Below, piece by piece: positions 8,834-18,416 of a stretch of 64,000 nt of DNA. Position 1 is the first letter of the stretch. Each line of letters starts with the position of its first letter. The notes below the pieces were generated by a model. The model searched no databases, was not told where the DNA came from, and was given only the letters and a program-made list of their open reading frames with translations. The translations under genes were made by a program, and so were the position numbers. The stretch comes from Amaricoccus macauensis_A (lineage in GTDB: Bacteria > Pseudomonadota > Alphaproteobacteria > Rhodobacterales > Rhodobacteraceae): assembly GCF_049800915.1 (NCBI RefSeq), contig NZ_JBNAFY010000001.1, forward strand, positions 620,001 to 684,000, written 5' to 3'.

Positions 8834-10137
8834 TGGCTGCAGAAGCAGATTATACCGGCGGCGGTGCGTATCCGGGGAGCTACTATGCCGCGAGCGCCAA
8901 TCCCGCACCGATGCGGCCGGAGTTGCAAGGCGACAATCGCGCCGAGGTCTGCATTGTCGGCGGCGGTTATTCGGGACTTTCGGCCGCGATCGAACTGGCC
9001 GAGCGCGGCCATTCGGTCACCCTCCTCGAGGGTGCGCGCATCGGTTGGGGCGCCTCAGGCCGCAATGGCGGGCAGATCGTCAACGGGCTGAATGCCGGGC
9101 TCGATCTGATCGAGGCGCGCTATGGCCGTGAGACTGCGGATTTCGTCGGCACGGTGGTTCAGGCTGGCAACGAACTGATCCGTCACCGCATCAGGAAATA
9201 CGACATTTCTTGCGACCTCAAGGAAGGTAACATCTTCACGGCCTTCACAGCCGCCCATATGCGCGGGCTAGAGGCCAAGCAGGCGCTATGGCGTAGACAC
9301 GGTCACGACAATTTCGAGATACTCGACCGTGACGCGCTTCGCCAGCATGTCGCCTCGGACGTCTATGCCGGCGGGATGCTTGACCGTTCCGGGGCGCATC
9401 TGCACCCGCTCAATCTCGCACTCGGGGAGGCTGCGGCATTTGAAAGCCTTGGCGGCACGATCCACGAAATGAGCCGCGTCATCGCCATAGAAGATCCGGG
9501 CGGCCAGCCGGTTGTCCGCACCGAGAAGGGCATCTTGCGCCCGGATGTGCTGATCCTCGCGGGCAATGCCTATCTCGGCCATGTGGTGCCAGAACTTGAA
9601 AACCGCATCATGCCGTTCTCCACCCAGATCATCGCCACCGAGCCCTTGGGCGATCGGGGCAGGGCGCTCCTGCCCACGGACATGTGCGTCGAGGATGTCC
9701 GCTACATTCTCGACTACTACCGCTTGTCCGCGGACGGGCGGCTCCTTTTTGGTGGCGGTACGGTCTATGGCGGCACTGACCCTTCCGATATCCGCGCCAA
9801 GCTCGTCCCCAACCTCGAGAAGATTTTCCCGTCCCTGAAGGGCGTGGCGGTCGACTACGCCTGGTCGGGCAATTGCGCCATATCCTTCAGCCGCCTGCCG
9901 CAAATGGGACGCCTCGGCAGCCGCACCTATTTTGCGCAAGGGTATTCCGGCCATGGGGTGGTCGGCTCGCACCTCTACGGTCAAATCATTGCCCAAGCAG
10001 TAGACGGGGATTGCTCAAGATTTGACGTCTTCGAGAAAGTCCCTTGGATACCGTTTCCCGGCGGACGTCGCTTCGCAGTTCCCTATTCCGTATTGGGCTC
10101 GTGGTGGTATGCATTCAGGGACCGCTTCGGCCTCTAG
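8833..10137 (+). CDS. puuB: FAD-dependent oxidoreductase, probable gamma-glutamylputrescine oxidase (copy 1)
   Basis: A 434-aa DAO-family flavoenzyme. The dinucleotide-binding motif GGGYSGLSAAIELAERG with the acidic end LLEG lies at about residues 36-57, followed by the PuuB/DadA-type WGASGRNGGQ. The C-terminus has GYSGHGVVGSHLYG. PuuB oxidises gamma-glutamylputrescine to the aldehyde with H2O2. The start ATG shares its first base with the puuA stop, so translation is coupled. Confidence 0.87.
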   Translation: MAAEADYTGGGAYPGSYYAASANPAPMRPELQGDNRAEVCIVGGGYSGLSAAIELAERGHSVTLLEGARIGWGASGRNGGQIVNGLNAGLDLIEARYGRETADFVGTVVQAGNELIRHRIRKYDISCDLKEGNIFTAFTAAHMRGLEAKQALWRRHGHDNFEILDRDALRQHVASDVYAGGMLDRSGAHLHPLNLALGEAAAFESLGGTIHEMSRVIAIEDPGGQPVVRTEKGILRPDVLILAGNAYLGHVVPELENRIMPFSTQIIATEPLGDRGRALLPTDMCVEDVRYILDYYRLSADGRLLFGGGTVYGGTDPSDIRAKLVPNLEKIFPSLKGVAVDYAWSGNCAISFSRLPQMGRLGSRTYFAQGYSGHGVVGSHLYGQIIAQAVDGDCSRFDVFEKVPWIPFPGGRRFAVPYSVLGSWWYAFRDRFGL

Positions 10138-10161
10138 CCCGAATCTGGAAGGGATATCAGA

Positions 10162-11247
10162 ATGAAAGCCAACAAAACTCTTGCAATTGTGCTCGGCTCG
10201 GCCGTCGCTGTACCTGCCTTCGCTGATGAGTTGCACATCTACAACTGGTCCGACTACATTGCTGAGGACACGATCGAAAAGTTCGAGGCGGAAACCGGCA
10301 TCGACGTGACCTACGACGTCTACGACTCAAATGAAGTGCTGGAAGCGAAGCTACTCGCGGGGTCGTCGGGCTACGATCTCGTCGTGCCCACCTCGGACTA
10401 TCTGCGCCGTCAGATCGCGGGCGGGGTCTACATGCCGCTCGACAAAGATCAGATCCCGAACCTGGCCAATCTCGACGCGGCGCAGATGGAGCGCGCAGCC
10501 GCCTATGACGAGAACAACAACCACGCCATCATATACATGTGGGGCACCAACGGCATCGGCTACAATGTCGACATGATCGAGGAACGCCTCGGGCCGGATG
10601 CGCCGACCGACAGCTGGGACCTGATCTTCGATCCGGCCAATGCCGAGAAGCTCGCGGATTGCGGCATTACCATCCTCGACAGCGCCACCGAAGTTCTACC
10701 GTCTCTCCTGAACTACCTGGGCTACGATCCGGGCACTTCGGATCGTGACGAACTGGCCGAGGCCGCCGGGCTGATCGAGGCAATCCGGCCCCATGTGCGC
10801 TACTTTCATTCCTCGCAGTACATCTCCGATCTGGCGAATGGCGAAGTCTGCGTCTCCGTCGGCTTCTCCGGCGATGTGTTTATCGCCGCCGACCGGGCCG
10901 ATGAAGCCGGGAATGGTGTGGTGATCGAATACATCATCCCCAAGGAGGGCACGCTTCAGTGGTTCGACATGATGGCGATCCCGGAGGATGCGCCGAACCC
11001 GGAGGCCGCGCATCAGTTCATCAACTTCATCTTGCAGCCCGAGATCATCGCCGACATCACCAATTACGTCTATTATCCCAACGCGGTGCCGGCCTCGCTC
11101 GAGTTCGTCGAGGATGAGGTGAAGAACAACCCCTCGATCTACCCCCCCGAGGATGTGCTCTCGAACCTTTTCCCGTCGCAGATGCGCGACGCACGCACGG
11201 AACGGGCCATGACCCGGCTCTGGACCCAGGTCCGGACCGGCCAGTAG
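10162..11247 (+). CDS. potF: polyamine ABC transporter periplasmic binding protein
   Basis: A 361-aa PotD/PotF-type binding protein. A signal peptide is visible (MKANKTLAIVLGSAVAVPAFA, cleavage about residue 21-22) followed by the family start ELHIYNWSDYI and the typical TYDVYDSNEVLEAKLLAG. It delivers putrescine or spermidine to the PotGHI importer encoded next. GGAAGGGATATCAGA precedes the ATG, 24 bases after the oxidase. Substrate choice between PotF-like and PotD-like is not decidable by eye. Confidence 0.93.
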   Translation: MKANKTLAIVLGSAVAVPAFADELHIYNWSDYIAEDTIEKFEAETGIDVTYDVYDSNEVLEAKLLAGSSGYDLVVPTSDYLRRQIAGGVYMPLDKDQIPNLANLDAAQMERAAAYDENNNHAIIYMWGTNGIGYNVDMIEERLGPDAPTDSWDLIFDPANAEKLADCGITILDSATEVLPSLLNYLGYDPGTSDRDELAEAAGLIEAIRPHVRYFHSSQYISDLANGEVCVSVGFSGDVFIAADRADEAGNGVVIEYIIPKEGTLQWFDMMAIPEDAPNPEAAHQFINFILQPEIIADITNYVYYPNAVPASLEFVEDEVKNNPSIYPPEDVLSNLFPSQMRDARTERAMTRLWTQVRTGQ

Positions 11248-11314
11248 CCGTCCTCCTCTTACCCCACTCCGGCGCGGGGCTGCCTGCGCCGGTCCGCAGT
11301 CGGCCGGAGACCCT

Positions 11315-12454
11315 ATGGCGCAAGAGCAGAACGTCGCGAACGCGAAACCCTGGATCGCACGAACCGACACCCCCTTCATCCGGATCACGGATGTCACCAA
11401 GCGGTTCGGCGATTTCGTCGCGGTCGACAACGTCTCGCTTGATATCTACAAAGGCGAACTGTTCTGTCTCCTCGGCGGGTCCGGCTGCGGCAAATCGACC
11501 CTCCTGCGGATGCTGGCGGGCTTCGAAACGCCCACCGAGGGCCGAATAGAGATCGACGGGCAGAACATGGCCGGCATCCCGGCCTACAGCCGCCCCACCA
11601 ACATGATGTTCCAGTCCTACGCGCTCTTTCCCCACATGAGCGTGGAAAAGAATGTCGCCTATGGCCTTCGTCGCGACGGCGTGCCGAAACCGGAAGCCAT
11701 GGAGCGTGTCGCGGACATCCTCAAACTCGTACAGCTCGAACGCTTTGCCCGGCGCAAACCCGATCAGCTTTCGGGCGGCCAGCGCCAGCGCGTGGCGCTT
11801 GCGCGGGCGCTGGTCAAACGCCCCAAGCTCCTGCTGCTCGACGAGCCGCTCGGCGCACTCGACAAGAAGCTGCGTGAGGAGACCCAGTTCGAACTGATCA
11901 AGATCCAGGAAACGCTGGGTGTGACGTTCATCGTCGTCACCCACGACCAGGAGGAAGCCATGACGCTCTCCACCCGGATAGGTGTCATGGATGCAGGTCG
12001 GATCGTCCAGGTGGGCGAGCCACCCGAGATATACGAACACCCGAGTTCCCGTTTCGTGGCCGATTTCGTGGGCTCGGTGAACATGTTCTCGGGTCGTGTC
12101 ACCGATGATGAAGCCGACTATATCCGCATCGCGTCACCGGATATTGGTGGCGAGATCCACGTGGGCCACGGGGTCGAGTGTAGCCCCGGCCAGGAACTCT
12201 GGTACGGAATTCGGCCCGAGAAACTCCGGATCAGCCGCGAAAAGCCGGAGAACGCACAAAATGCCTTTCCGGCCATGGTCGAGGAGGTCGCCTATATGGG
12301 TGACATGTCGATTTACCGACTGCGGCTTCCGTCGGGCAAGGTGCTCAACGCCAGTCAGACGAACTTCCTGCGCCATGCTGAGGACACGATTTCCTGGGAC
12401 GAGGAAATCTGGGTCTCTTGGGGCGATATCGCCGGCATGGTGCTGACCCAATGA
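11315..12454 (+). CDS. potG: polyamine ABC transporter ATP-binding protein
   Basis: A 379-aa ABC ATPase of the PotA/PotG group. The Walker A is GGSGCGKST, the signature is LSGGQRQRVALARAL, the Walker B is LLLLDEPLGALD and the switch histidine is in VTHDQEEAM. A C-terminal TOBE-like domain (from about 290) follows, usual for this class. It energises PotH/PotI. The GGAG before ATG 11315 is plausible. Confidence 0.95.
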   Translation: MAQEQNVANAKPWIARTDTPFIRITDVTKRFGDFVAVDNVSLDIYKGELFCLLGGSGCGKSTLLRMLAGFETPTEGRIEIDGQNMAGIPAYSRPTNMMFQSYALFPHMSVEKNVAYGLRRDGVPKPEAMERVADILKLVQLERFARRKPDQLSGGQRQRVALARALVKRPKLLLLDEPLGALDKKLREETQFELIKIQETLGVTFIVVTHDQEEAMTLSTRIGVMDAGRIVQVGEPPEIYEHPSSRFVADFVGSVNMFSGRVTDDEADYIRIASPDIGGEIHVGHGVECSPGQELWYGIRPEKLRISREKPENAQNAFPAMVEEVAYMGDMSIYRLRLPSGKVLNASQTNFLRHAEDTISWDEEIWVSWGDIAGMVLTQ

Positions 12455-12482
12455 CACCGAAAAGCAGGGAGATGCGCCGCCC

Positions 12483-13421
12483 ATGATCACCGAACGCGAC
12501 AATCTCCCTCTGGTGCGCTTGATCCGCGCCGGTCTAAAGCGTTTTGGGTTCCGGGGCAGGACACTGGTTATCGCGGTGCCGGTGGTCTGGTTGCTGGTCT
12601 TCTTCCTGATCCCGTTCCTCGTGGTCGCAAAGATCTCCGTCAGCGAAGCGGCAATTGCGCGGCCTCCTTATCTGCCGATCTTCGACTGGGACGGAGAATT
12701 TGCCACCCTCACGCTGAATCTGGGCAATTACGGCTACCTCTTTTCCGATCCACTTTATATCACTGCCTATCTCTTCTCGATCAAGGTGGCCTTCATTTCC
12801 GCCGTGGCCGCGCTCCTCATCGGCTACCCCATGGCGTATTACATTGCGCGCAGTGGCGAACCGCGGCGCACGTTTCTGCTCATGATGGTCATGCTGCCTT
12901 TCTGGACCTCGTTTCTCCTGCGCGTCTATGCGTGGCAGGGGTTCCTGCGCTCCAACGGCGTGATCAACAATTTCCTGATGTGGGCCGGTGTTATCGACCA
13001 ACCGCTGGTGATGCTGCAAACCGATTTCGCGGTCTACCTCGGGATCGTCTACACCTACCTGCCATTCATGATCCTGCCGCTTTATGCAAATCTCGTACGG
13101 CTCGACGGCGCGCTCCTCGAGGCTTCGGCCGATCTGGGCGCGCGTCCGCTGGAGACCTTCCTCCATGTCACCCTGCCGCTTTCCATTCCGGGTATCGTCG
13201 CGGGCTTCATGCTTGTCTTCGTGCCTGCCATCGGCGAGTTCGTCATTCCCGAACTGCTTGGCGGGCCGGACACGCTGATGATCGGCCGCGTGCTTTGGAG
13301 CGAGTTCTTCTCGAACCGCGACTGGCCGGTGGCGAGTGCCGTTGCAATTGCAATGCTCCTCGTCCTCGTGGTGCCGATCATGATTATCCGAAACCTCCAG
13401 CGCGACGAGGAGAAGGCGTGA
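12483..13421 (+). CDS. potH: polyamine ABC transporter permease
   Basis: A 312-aa inner-membrane permease with about six membrane segments and the EAA-type cytoplasmic loop (EASADLGARPLETFLHVTLPLSIPGI). It forms the channel with PotI. Its TGA shares an A with the potI ATG at 13421. Confidence 0.94.
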   Translation: MITERDNLPLVRLIRAGLKRFGFRGRTLVIAVPVVWLLVFFLIPFLVVAKISVSEAAIARPPYLPIFDWDGEFATLTLNLGNYGYLFSDPLYITAYLFSIKVAFISAVAALLIGYPMAYYIARSGEPRRTFLLMMVMLPFWTSFLLRVYAWQGFLRSNGVINNFLMWAGVIDQPLVMLQTDFAVYLGIVYTYLPFMILPLYANLVRLDGALLEASADLGARPLETFLHVTLPLSIPGIVAGFMLVFVPAIGEFVIPELLGGPDTLMIGRVLWSEFFSNRDWPVASAVAIAMLLVLVVPIMIIRNLQRDEEKA

Positions 13422-14218
13422 TGCGCGGCTCGACCCTCCTGCTGATCTTCTGCATCCTCGGCTTCGTGTTCCTTTACGCGCCCATCCTCTCGCTTGTCGT
13501 CTTCAGCTTCAACGAGAGCCAGCTGGTCACCGTCTGGAGCGGTTTCTCGACCAAATGGTATGGCGAACTGTTCCGTGATCCGCAGATCCTGCAGGCGGCT
13601 TGGGTGAGCTTCCGCGTGGCCTTCCTGTCCGCCAGCTTCGCCGTGGTGCTCGGCACCTTGGCGGCCTATGTGCTCATGCGCTTCGGCCGCTTCCGCTCCC
13701 GTGCATTGCTCTCCGGCATGGTGACAGCGCCGCTGGTGATGCCCGATGTGATCACCGGCTTATCGCTCCTGCTGCTTTTCGTGTCGCTCGATCAGATGAT
13801 CGGCTGGCCCGCTGGGCGCGGAATGACGACGATCATCATCTCGCATGTCACCTTCTGCATGGCCTATGTGGCGGTGGTGGTACAGTCGCGGCTCGCCTCG
13901 CTCGACGAGAGCCTTGAGGAAGCGGCGATGGATCTCGGGGCTCGGCCCGTGCGCGTCTTCTTCGATATCACCATACCGGTTATCGCCCCCGCGCTGCTTG
14001 CGGGCTGGCTGCTAGCGTTCACGCTGTCGCTTGATGACCTGGTGATCGCAAGTTTTGTCACCGGCCCCGGTGCCTCGACCCTCCCCATGGTGATCTTCTC
14101 CAAGGTCCGCCTCGGCGTGAGTCCGGACGTCAACGCGCTCGCCACCATAATCATTGCGATCGTGGCTGCGGGTGTGCTCGTTGCCACGTGGCAGATGCGC
14201 CGTGCCCGCAAACACTGA
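13421..14218 (+). CDS. potI: polyamine ABC transporter permease
   Basis: The second permease, 265 aa, with the start MRGSTLLLIF and an EAA loop (EEAAMDLGARPVRVFFDITIPVIAPAL). The start at 13421 overlaps the potH stop by one base, indicating coupled translation. Open frame continues upstream of it inside potH but in another frame and is not used. Confidence 0.94.
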   Translation: MRGSTLLLIFCILGFVFLYAPILSLVVFSFNESQLVTVWSGFSTKWYGELFRDPQILQAAWVSFRVAFLSASFAVVLGTLAAYVLMRFGRFRSRALLSGMVTAPLVMPDVITGLSLLLLFVSLDQMIGWPAGRGMTTIIISHVTFCMAYVAVVVQSRLASLDESLEEAAMDLGARPVRVFFDITIPVIAPALLAGWLLAFTLSLDDLVIASFVTGPGASTLPMVIFSKVRLGVSPDVNALATIIIAIVAAGVLVATWQMRRARKH

Positions 14219-14394
14219 AAGAACTCGGACCCAAGGGGCGGCCTGTGAAGGCCAGCCCGGCACGCGTCCTCGAAAGCATGGACATGACACCCTCTTTGCC
14301 GCCATAGCATCGAAAAGAGAACGACACGCCCGCGAACCCTTTCCGGGGCGCGAAGAGCCGAATTGGTCGGCATCCCGGCCTTTGGAGAAGTCTG

Positions 14395-15771
14395 ATGAAC
14401 GATGAACGCCGCCTCAATGCCTTCCGGCAATTCCCGGTCGGGTTCCGCGAATGGGTCGCGGATCGCCGGGTGGAGGAGGTGGAGTGTATCATAGCCGATT
14501 TCGCGGGCATCTCTCGCGGCAAGGCAATGCCGTTCCAGAAGTTCTCCCGCGGCGACCGGATGTATCTACCGACTTCGCTCTTCTACCAGACGATTTCGGG
14601 CGATTACGTCGACATGGAAATTGCCCACCAGTGGACCGAGGCCGATATGGTCCTCAAGCCCGATCTCACCACGGCCACCTCTGCGCCTTGGGCCGATGAT
14701 GTTACCGTACAGGTCATCCATGACATCGAGGATCTCAGCGGGAATCCGATCTCCATCGCGCCGCGCAACGTACTCAAGCGCATCGTCGATCTCTACCGCA
14801 AGGAAGGCTGGGCGCCGGTTGTTGCACCCGAGATGGAATTCTATCTCATCAAACCCAACCTCAACCCGAACGAGCCGATTGAGCCGCCACTCGGGCGCAC
14901 GGGCCGCCAGATGGCCAGCCGGCAGGCCTACTCAATGTCCGCCGTGGACGAGTATGGCAAGGTGATCGACGACATCTACGACTTCGCCGAAGCCCAGGGC
15001 ATCGAGATTGACACGATCATACAAGAAGGCGGCGCAGGGCAGGTGGAGATCAACTTCATCCATGGCGACCCCATCAAGCTCGCCGACCAGGTGTTCTTCT
15101 TCAAGCGCACGATCCGCGAGGCCGCGCTCCGGAACAACTGCTTCGCGACCTTCATGGCCAAGCCCATGCAGCATGAGCCGGGCAGCGCGATGCACATCCA
15201 CCAGTCGGTGGTCGATATCAAGACAGGCCGCAACGTCTTCAACACCGAAGAGGGCAACCGCAGCGATTTGTTCTACGGCTTCCTCGGCGGCCAGCAATAC
15301 CACTTCCCGGCCGCGGTCTGCATCCTCGCGCCCTACGTCAACAGCTACCGCCGCTACGTTGCCTCCGGCTCCGCACCGATCAACCTCGAATGGGGTCCGG
15401 ACAATCGCACCACAGGCCTCAGAATTCCCATCGGCCCCCCCGAGGCACGGCGCATCGAAAACCGCATCGTCGGTATGGACTGCAACCCCTATCTCGCGAT
15501 CGCCGCTTCGCTCGCCTGCGGCTATCTTGGCATGAAGAACGAGATCTCGCCCCGCGAAGCAGTGAGCGGCGAGGCCTACAACAAGCCCCGCGCCTTGCCG
15601 CGCGATCTTCTGGCGGCACTCGAGATCTTCGAGTCCGAGGGCGACGAGCTTGCGGATCTTCTGGGCCGCGAGTTCTGCAACGTCTACAAGGCGATCAAGC
15701 GGGACGAGATCGAGACCTTCCTGCAGGTGATCTCGCCTTGGGAACGCGCGCACCTGCTTCTCAATGTGTGA
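14395..15771 (+). CDS. puuA: glutamine synthetase family protein, probable gamma-glutamylpolyamine synthetase (copy 2)
   Basis: A 458-aa GS-fold ligase, clearly divergent from the copy at 7427 (for example EMEFYLIKP against ELEFYLLDP, and GGAGQVEINF against GGGQFEINL). GS features: the metal-binding HIHQSV strand, NSYRRY and TTGLRIPIG. GGAGAAG precedes ATG 14395. It sits 176 bases after potI and 14 bases before the second oxidase, so it belongs to the same block or has its own promoter in the 14219-14394 gap. A different amine than copy 1 is my inference. Confidence 0.86.
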   Translation: MNDERRLNAFRQFPVGFREWVADRRVEEVECIIADFAGISRGKAMPFQKFSRGDRMYLPTSLFYQTISGDYVDMEIAHQWTEADMVLKPDLTTATSAPWADDVTVQVIHDIEDLSGNPISIAPRNVLKRIVDLYRKEGWAPVVAPEMEFYLIKPNLNPNEPIEPPLGRTGRQMASRQAYSMSAVDEYGKVIDDIYDFAEAQGIEIDTIIQEGGAGQVEINFIHGDPIKLADQVFFFKRTIREAALRNNCFATFMAKPMQHEPGSAMHIHQSVVDIKTGRNVFNTEEGNRSDLFYGFLGGQQYHFPAAVCILAPYVNSYRRYVASGSAPINLEWGPDNRTTGLRIPIGPPEARRIENRIVGMDCNPYLAIAASLACGYLGMKNEISPREAVSGEAYNKPRALPRDLLAALEIFESEGDELADLLGREFCNVYKAIKRDEIETFLQVISPWERAHLLLNV

Positions 15772-15785
15772 TTGCGCCTGAACCG

Positions 15786-17093
15786 ATGTCTCTCGACCTC
15801 CTGACTGCCAACGATACGCAAGGCACCCACGCGCCGAGCTGGTATGCCGCAACCGCCTCGCTGCCTGATCCGGAACCGCGCCTCATGGGCGAAGACCAAT
15901 CCGATGTCTGTGTCATTGGTGGTGGATTCACCGGCCTCTCGGCTGCGCTCCACCTCGCCGAGGCGGGCTTCGACGTCGTGCTGCTCGAGGCTCACAGGGT
16001 CGGCTGGGGCGCGTCGGGACGAAACGGTGGACAGCTCGGCTCGGGGCAGCGCCAGGACCAAAGCTGGATCGAAAAGGCCGCGGGCGGGCCGGCTGCACGC
16101 CAGTTCTGGGATCTGGCGGAAGAAGCCAAGGCCCTGGTGCGGGACCGGATCGCGCGTCACCAAATAGACTGCGCGCTGACGCCCGGCATCATCTACGCCA
16201 CGCATAAGCGTTCCTATGTCCGCGAGTTGCACGAGGAGGCCGAGAAACTCTCCCGGGACTACGGTTACGATCAGACCGAACCGCTTGACGAGACGGAGAT
16301 CCGTGCAGCCCTCGGCACGCATGCCTACAAGGGCGGGGTGCTCGATCGTGGTGCCGCCCATCTCCATCCGCTCAATCTGGCACTTGGCTTGGCAAGAGCC
16401 GCACGGGAAGCCGGGGTCCGGATCTGCGAGAATACGCGCGTCACCAACATGACGCATGGACCGCGCCCGGTCATCCAGACCCGGACCGGCCGGTTGCGCA
16501 GCTCCCATGTCATCCTCGCATGCAACGGGTATCACGGCGGACTGCTGCCCGAACTTCCGGGGCGCGTCATGCCGATCAACAACTTCATCCTGACAACCGA
16601 ACCTCTGGCCGAAGATCTCGCGCGCGAGTTGATCCGGGACAACGTGGCCGTGGCCGACACGAGGTTCGTGGTAAACTACTATCGCCTGACCGAGGACAAC
16701 CGGATGCTTTTCGGTGGCGGCGAGAACTATGGCTACCGTTTCCCGAAGGATATCGGCCCCCGGGTCCGACGGGCAATGCTTAAGATCTACCCGCAGCTCC
16801 AGGGCGCCCACATCGACTACGCCTGGGGAGGCACTCTTGGTATTACTGTCAACCGGATGCCTGCCTTCCTCCGTACCGCCCCGAATGTTTACAGCGCAGG
16901 CGGATATTCCGGGCATGGTGTGGCGCTCGCCTGCCTTGCGGGCAAGCTGATGTCCGAGGCCGTCGGCGGCACGGCGGAGCGCTTCGATATCTTTGCCAGC
17001 CTGCCGCAACCCACATTTCCCGGTGGTGGGGCCCTGCGCACACCGCTTCTCGCTCTCGCAATGACCTGGTACGGCCTGCGCGACAGGCTTTGA
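15786..17093 (+). CDS. puuB: FAD-dependent oxidoreductase, probable gamma-glutamylputrescine oxidase (copy 2)
   Basis: A 435-aa DAO-family flavoenzyme with FAD motif GGGFTGLSAALHLAEAG and the WGASGRNGGQ word shared with copy 1, and GYSGHGVALACLAG near the C-terminus. The frame is open well upstream inside puuA2, but ATG 15786 fits the family N-terminus (SWYAATA then the FAD motif about 40 residues later). Last gene of the polyamine block. Confidence 0.87.
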   Translation: MSLDLLTANDTQGTHAPSWYAATASLPDPEPRLMGEDQSDVCVIGGGFTGLSAALHLAEAGFDVVLLEAHRVGWGASGRNGGQLGSGQRQDQSWIEKAAGGPAARQFWDLAEEAKALVRDRIARHQIDCALTPGIIYATHKRSYVRELHEEAEKLSRDYGYDQTEPLDETEIRAALGTHAYKGGVLDRGAAHLHPLNLALGLARAAREAGVRICENTRVTNMTHGPRPVIQTRTGRLRSSHVILACNGYHGGLLPELPGRVMPINNFILTTEPLAEDLARELIRDNVAVADTRFVVNYYRLTEDNRMLFGGGENYGYRFPKDIGPRVRRAMLKIYPQLQGAHIDYAWGGTLGITVNRMPAFLRTAPNVYSAGGYSGHGVALACLAGKLMSEAVGGTAERFDIFASLPQPTFPGGGALRTPLLALAMTWYGLRDRL

Positions 17094-17194
17094 CGCGCCG
17101 CAGCAAATTTTTGTCCGGAACCTGTCACTCAGGCTTTGCCATGGGGGGCTAGAGCCCTAGCTGTCTGGTCGAACTCAGGAACGAGAGGAATGAC

Positions 17195-17620
17195 ATGGGA
17201 CTGTTTGATTTTCTGAAAGGCAAGGGCAAGAAGGTCGGCGCGGCAGAAGCCGGTGAGCCGCCTGCAAAGGAAGAGCTCGAGAAGGAGATCGCTGATCTCG
17301 GTCTCGACAAGGAAGGCCTTGAGATCGAGGTCGAAGGCGACAAGGTCCGGCTCAAGGGTACCCCGAAGGACCAGGAAACCAAGGAAAAGCTGATCCTTGC
17401 CATGGGCAATGTCGAGGGCGTCGCGAAGGTCGAGGACGAGACACCGGGCAGTGAGCCGGTGTTCCATACTGTCGAGAGTGGCGACACGCTGTCGAAAATC
17501 GCCCAGACGACGCTGGGCGATGCCTCGCGCTATCCGGAAATCTTTGAGGCCAACAAGCCGATGCTCACCGATCCGGACAAGATCTATCCGGGCCAGGTGC
17601 TCCGCATCCCGCAAAGCTGA
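17195..17620 (+). CDS. BON and LysM domain protein, Kbp (YgaU)-like
   Basis: A 141-aa protein: lysine-rich N-terminus (GLFDFLKGKGKK), a BON domain at about 25-80 and a LysM domain at about 90-140 (HTVESGDTLSKIAQTTLGDAS to YPGQVLRIP). Architecture and length match E. coli Kbp/YgaU, a cytoplasmic potassium-binding protein. No signal peptide is seen, which fits Kbp rather than a cell-wall protein. GAACGAGAGGAATGAC precedes the ATG. Confidence 0.88.
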   Translation: MGLFDFLKGKGKKVGAAEAGEPPAKEELEKEIADLGLDKEGLEIEVEGDKVRLKGTPKDQETKEKLILAMGNVEGVAKVEDETPGSEPVFHTVESGDTLSKIAQTTLGDASRYPEIFEANKPMLTDPDKIYPGQVLRIPQS

Positions 17621-17638
17621 GCGTCGCGGCTCAGGACC

Positions 17639-17666
17639 AAACCGGGGTCGGGCGCGGCCCCGGTTT
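17639..17666. terminator. bidirectional terminator between kbp-like and AhpD-like genes
   Basis: A perfect 9-bp stem AAACCGGGG (17639-17647) / CCCCGGTTT (17658-17666) with a 10-nt loop between two convergent genes. A and T ends make it usable in both directions; the downstream gene's stop touches it. Confidence 0.75.
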
Positions 17667-18016
17667 CATCCCCTGCCGTCAGTGAACTGTTCGTAAGCAT
17701 GGATTGCATCGGCGGCATACATGAGTGCGGGTCCACCACCCATGTAGATTGCCATCCCCAGCGCTTCCTCGATCTCTTTTTTCTTCGCACCGAGTTTCAC
17801 GAGCGCCTGGGTATGGAAGCCGATGCAGCCGTCGCAACGCGTAGCAACGCCGATCGCAAGGGCAATGAGCTCCTTGGTCTTTGAATCCAGCGCGCCGTCT
17901 TTGCCGGCGGCGCCCGCCATTGCACTGAACCCCTGCATCGTTTCGGGGATCTCCTTGCGGAGTTGCTTGACGCCACGTGTAATGCGCGCAGTGATATCAG
18001 GATAGTTCTTGCTCAT
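17666..18016 (-). CDS. carboxymuconolactone decarboxylase family (AhpD-like) protein
   Basis: A 116-aa CMD-family protein with the redox pair in RCDGCIGFH (C-x-x-C followed by a histidine), characteristic of AhpD-like alkylhydroperoxidases. No AhpC gene is adjacent. GAGG lies 5 bases before the ATG at 18016; the frame is open further up to 18079 but without a ribosome site. Divergent from the Lrp-domain gene across an A+T-rich promoter region (18017-18164). Confidence 0.88.
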   Translation of the reverse strand: MSKNYPDITARITRGVKQLRKEIPETMQGFSAMAGAAGKDGALDSKTKELIALAIGVATRCDGCIGFHTQALVKLGAKKKEIEEALGMAIYMGGGPALMYAADAIHAYEQFTDGRG

Positions 18017-18164
18017 CGAAACCTCGCTCAGATCCCGGTTACACCCAGCTATAAATATATATTTGTGAATGCATATCAACGCGGAATTCGGTGCCTGAAG
18101 CCCATAAAGCCGATTGCGTCACACCCTGTCGTCAGGCCAATCTCGGACCGAAAGGAACTCTGTC

Positions 18165-18401
18165 ATGCACTGCGTCTTCATCCAGCTTCGCTGCAAACCC
18201 GGCCACGCCTACGAAGTGGCCGATGCGATCTACGCGCGCGAATTTGCCTCGGAACTCTACTCGACCTCCGGAGAATACGATCTGCTCCTGAAGGTCTACA
18301 TTCCCGAGGAGGAGGACATCGGACACTACATCAACCAGAAGGTGCTCGACATACCCAGTATCGACCGCAGCCTGACAACCCTCACCTTTCGGGCCTTCTG
18401 A
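18165..18401 (+). CDS. stand-alone Lrp/AsnC ligand-binding (RAM) domain protein
   Basis: A 78-aa protein that is only the effector domain of Lrp/AsnC regulators: beta-alpha-beta-beta-alpha-beta with MHCVFIQLRCKPGHAYEVADA, SGEYDLLLKVYIP and a C-terminal TLTFRAF strand. There is no helix-turn-helix. AAGGAA before ATG 18165 fixes the start. Such proteins form oligomers that can bind amino acids; the role here is unknown. Confidence 0.82.
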   Translation: MHCVFIQLRCKPGHAYEVADAIYAREFASELYSTSGEYDLLLKVYIPEEEDIGHYINQKVLDIPSIDRSLTTLTFRAF

Positions 18402-18416
18402 GCACGAGACAGGGAT

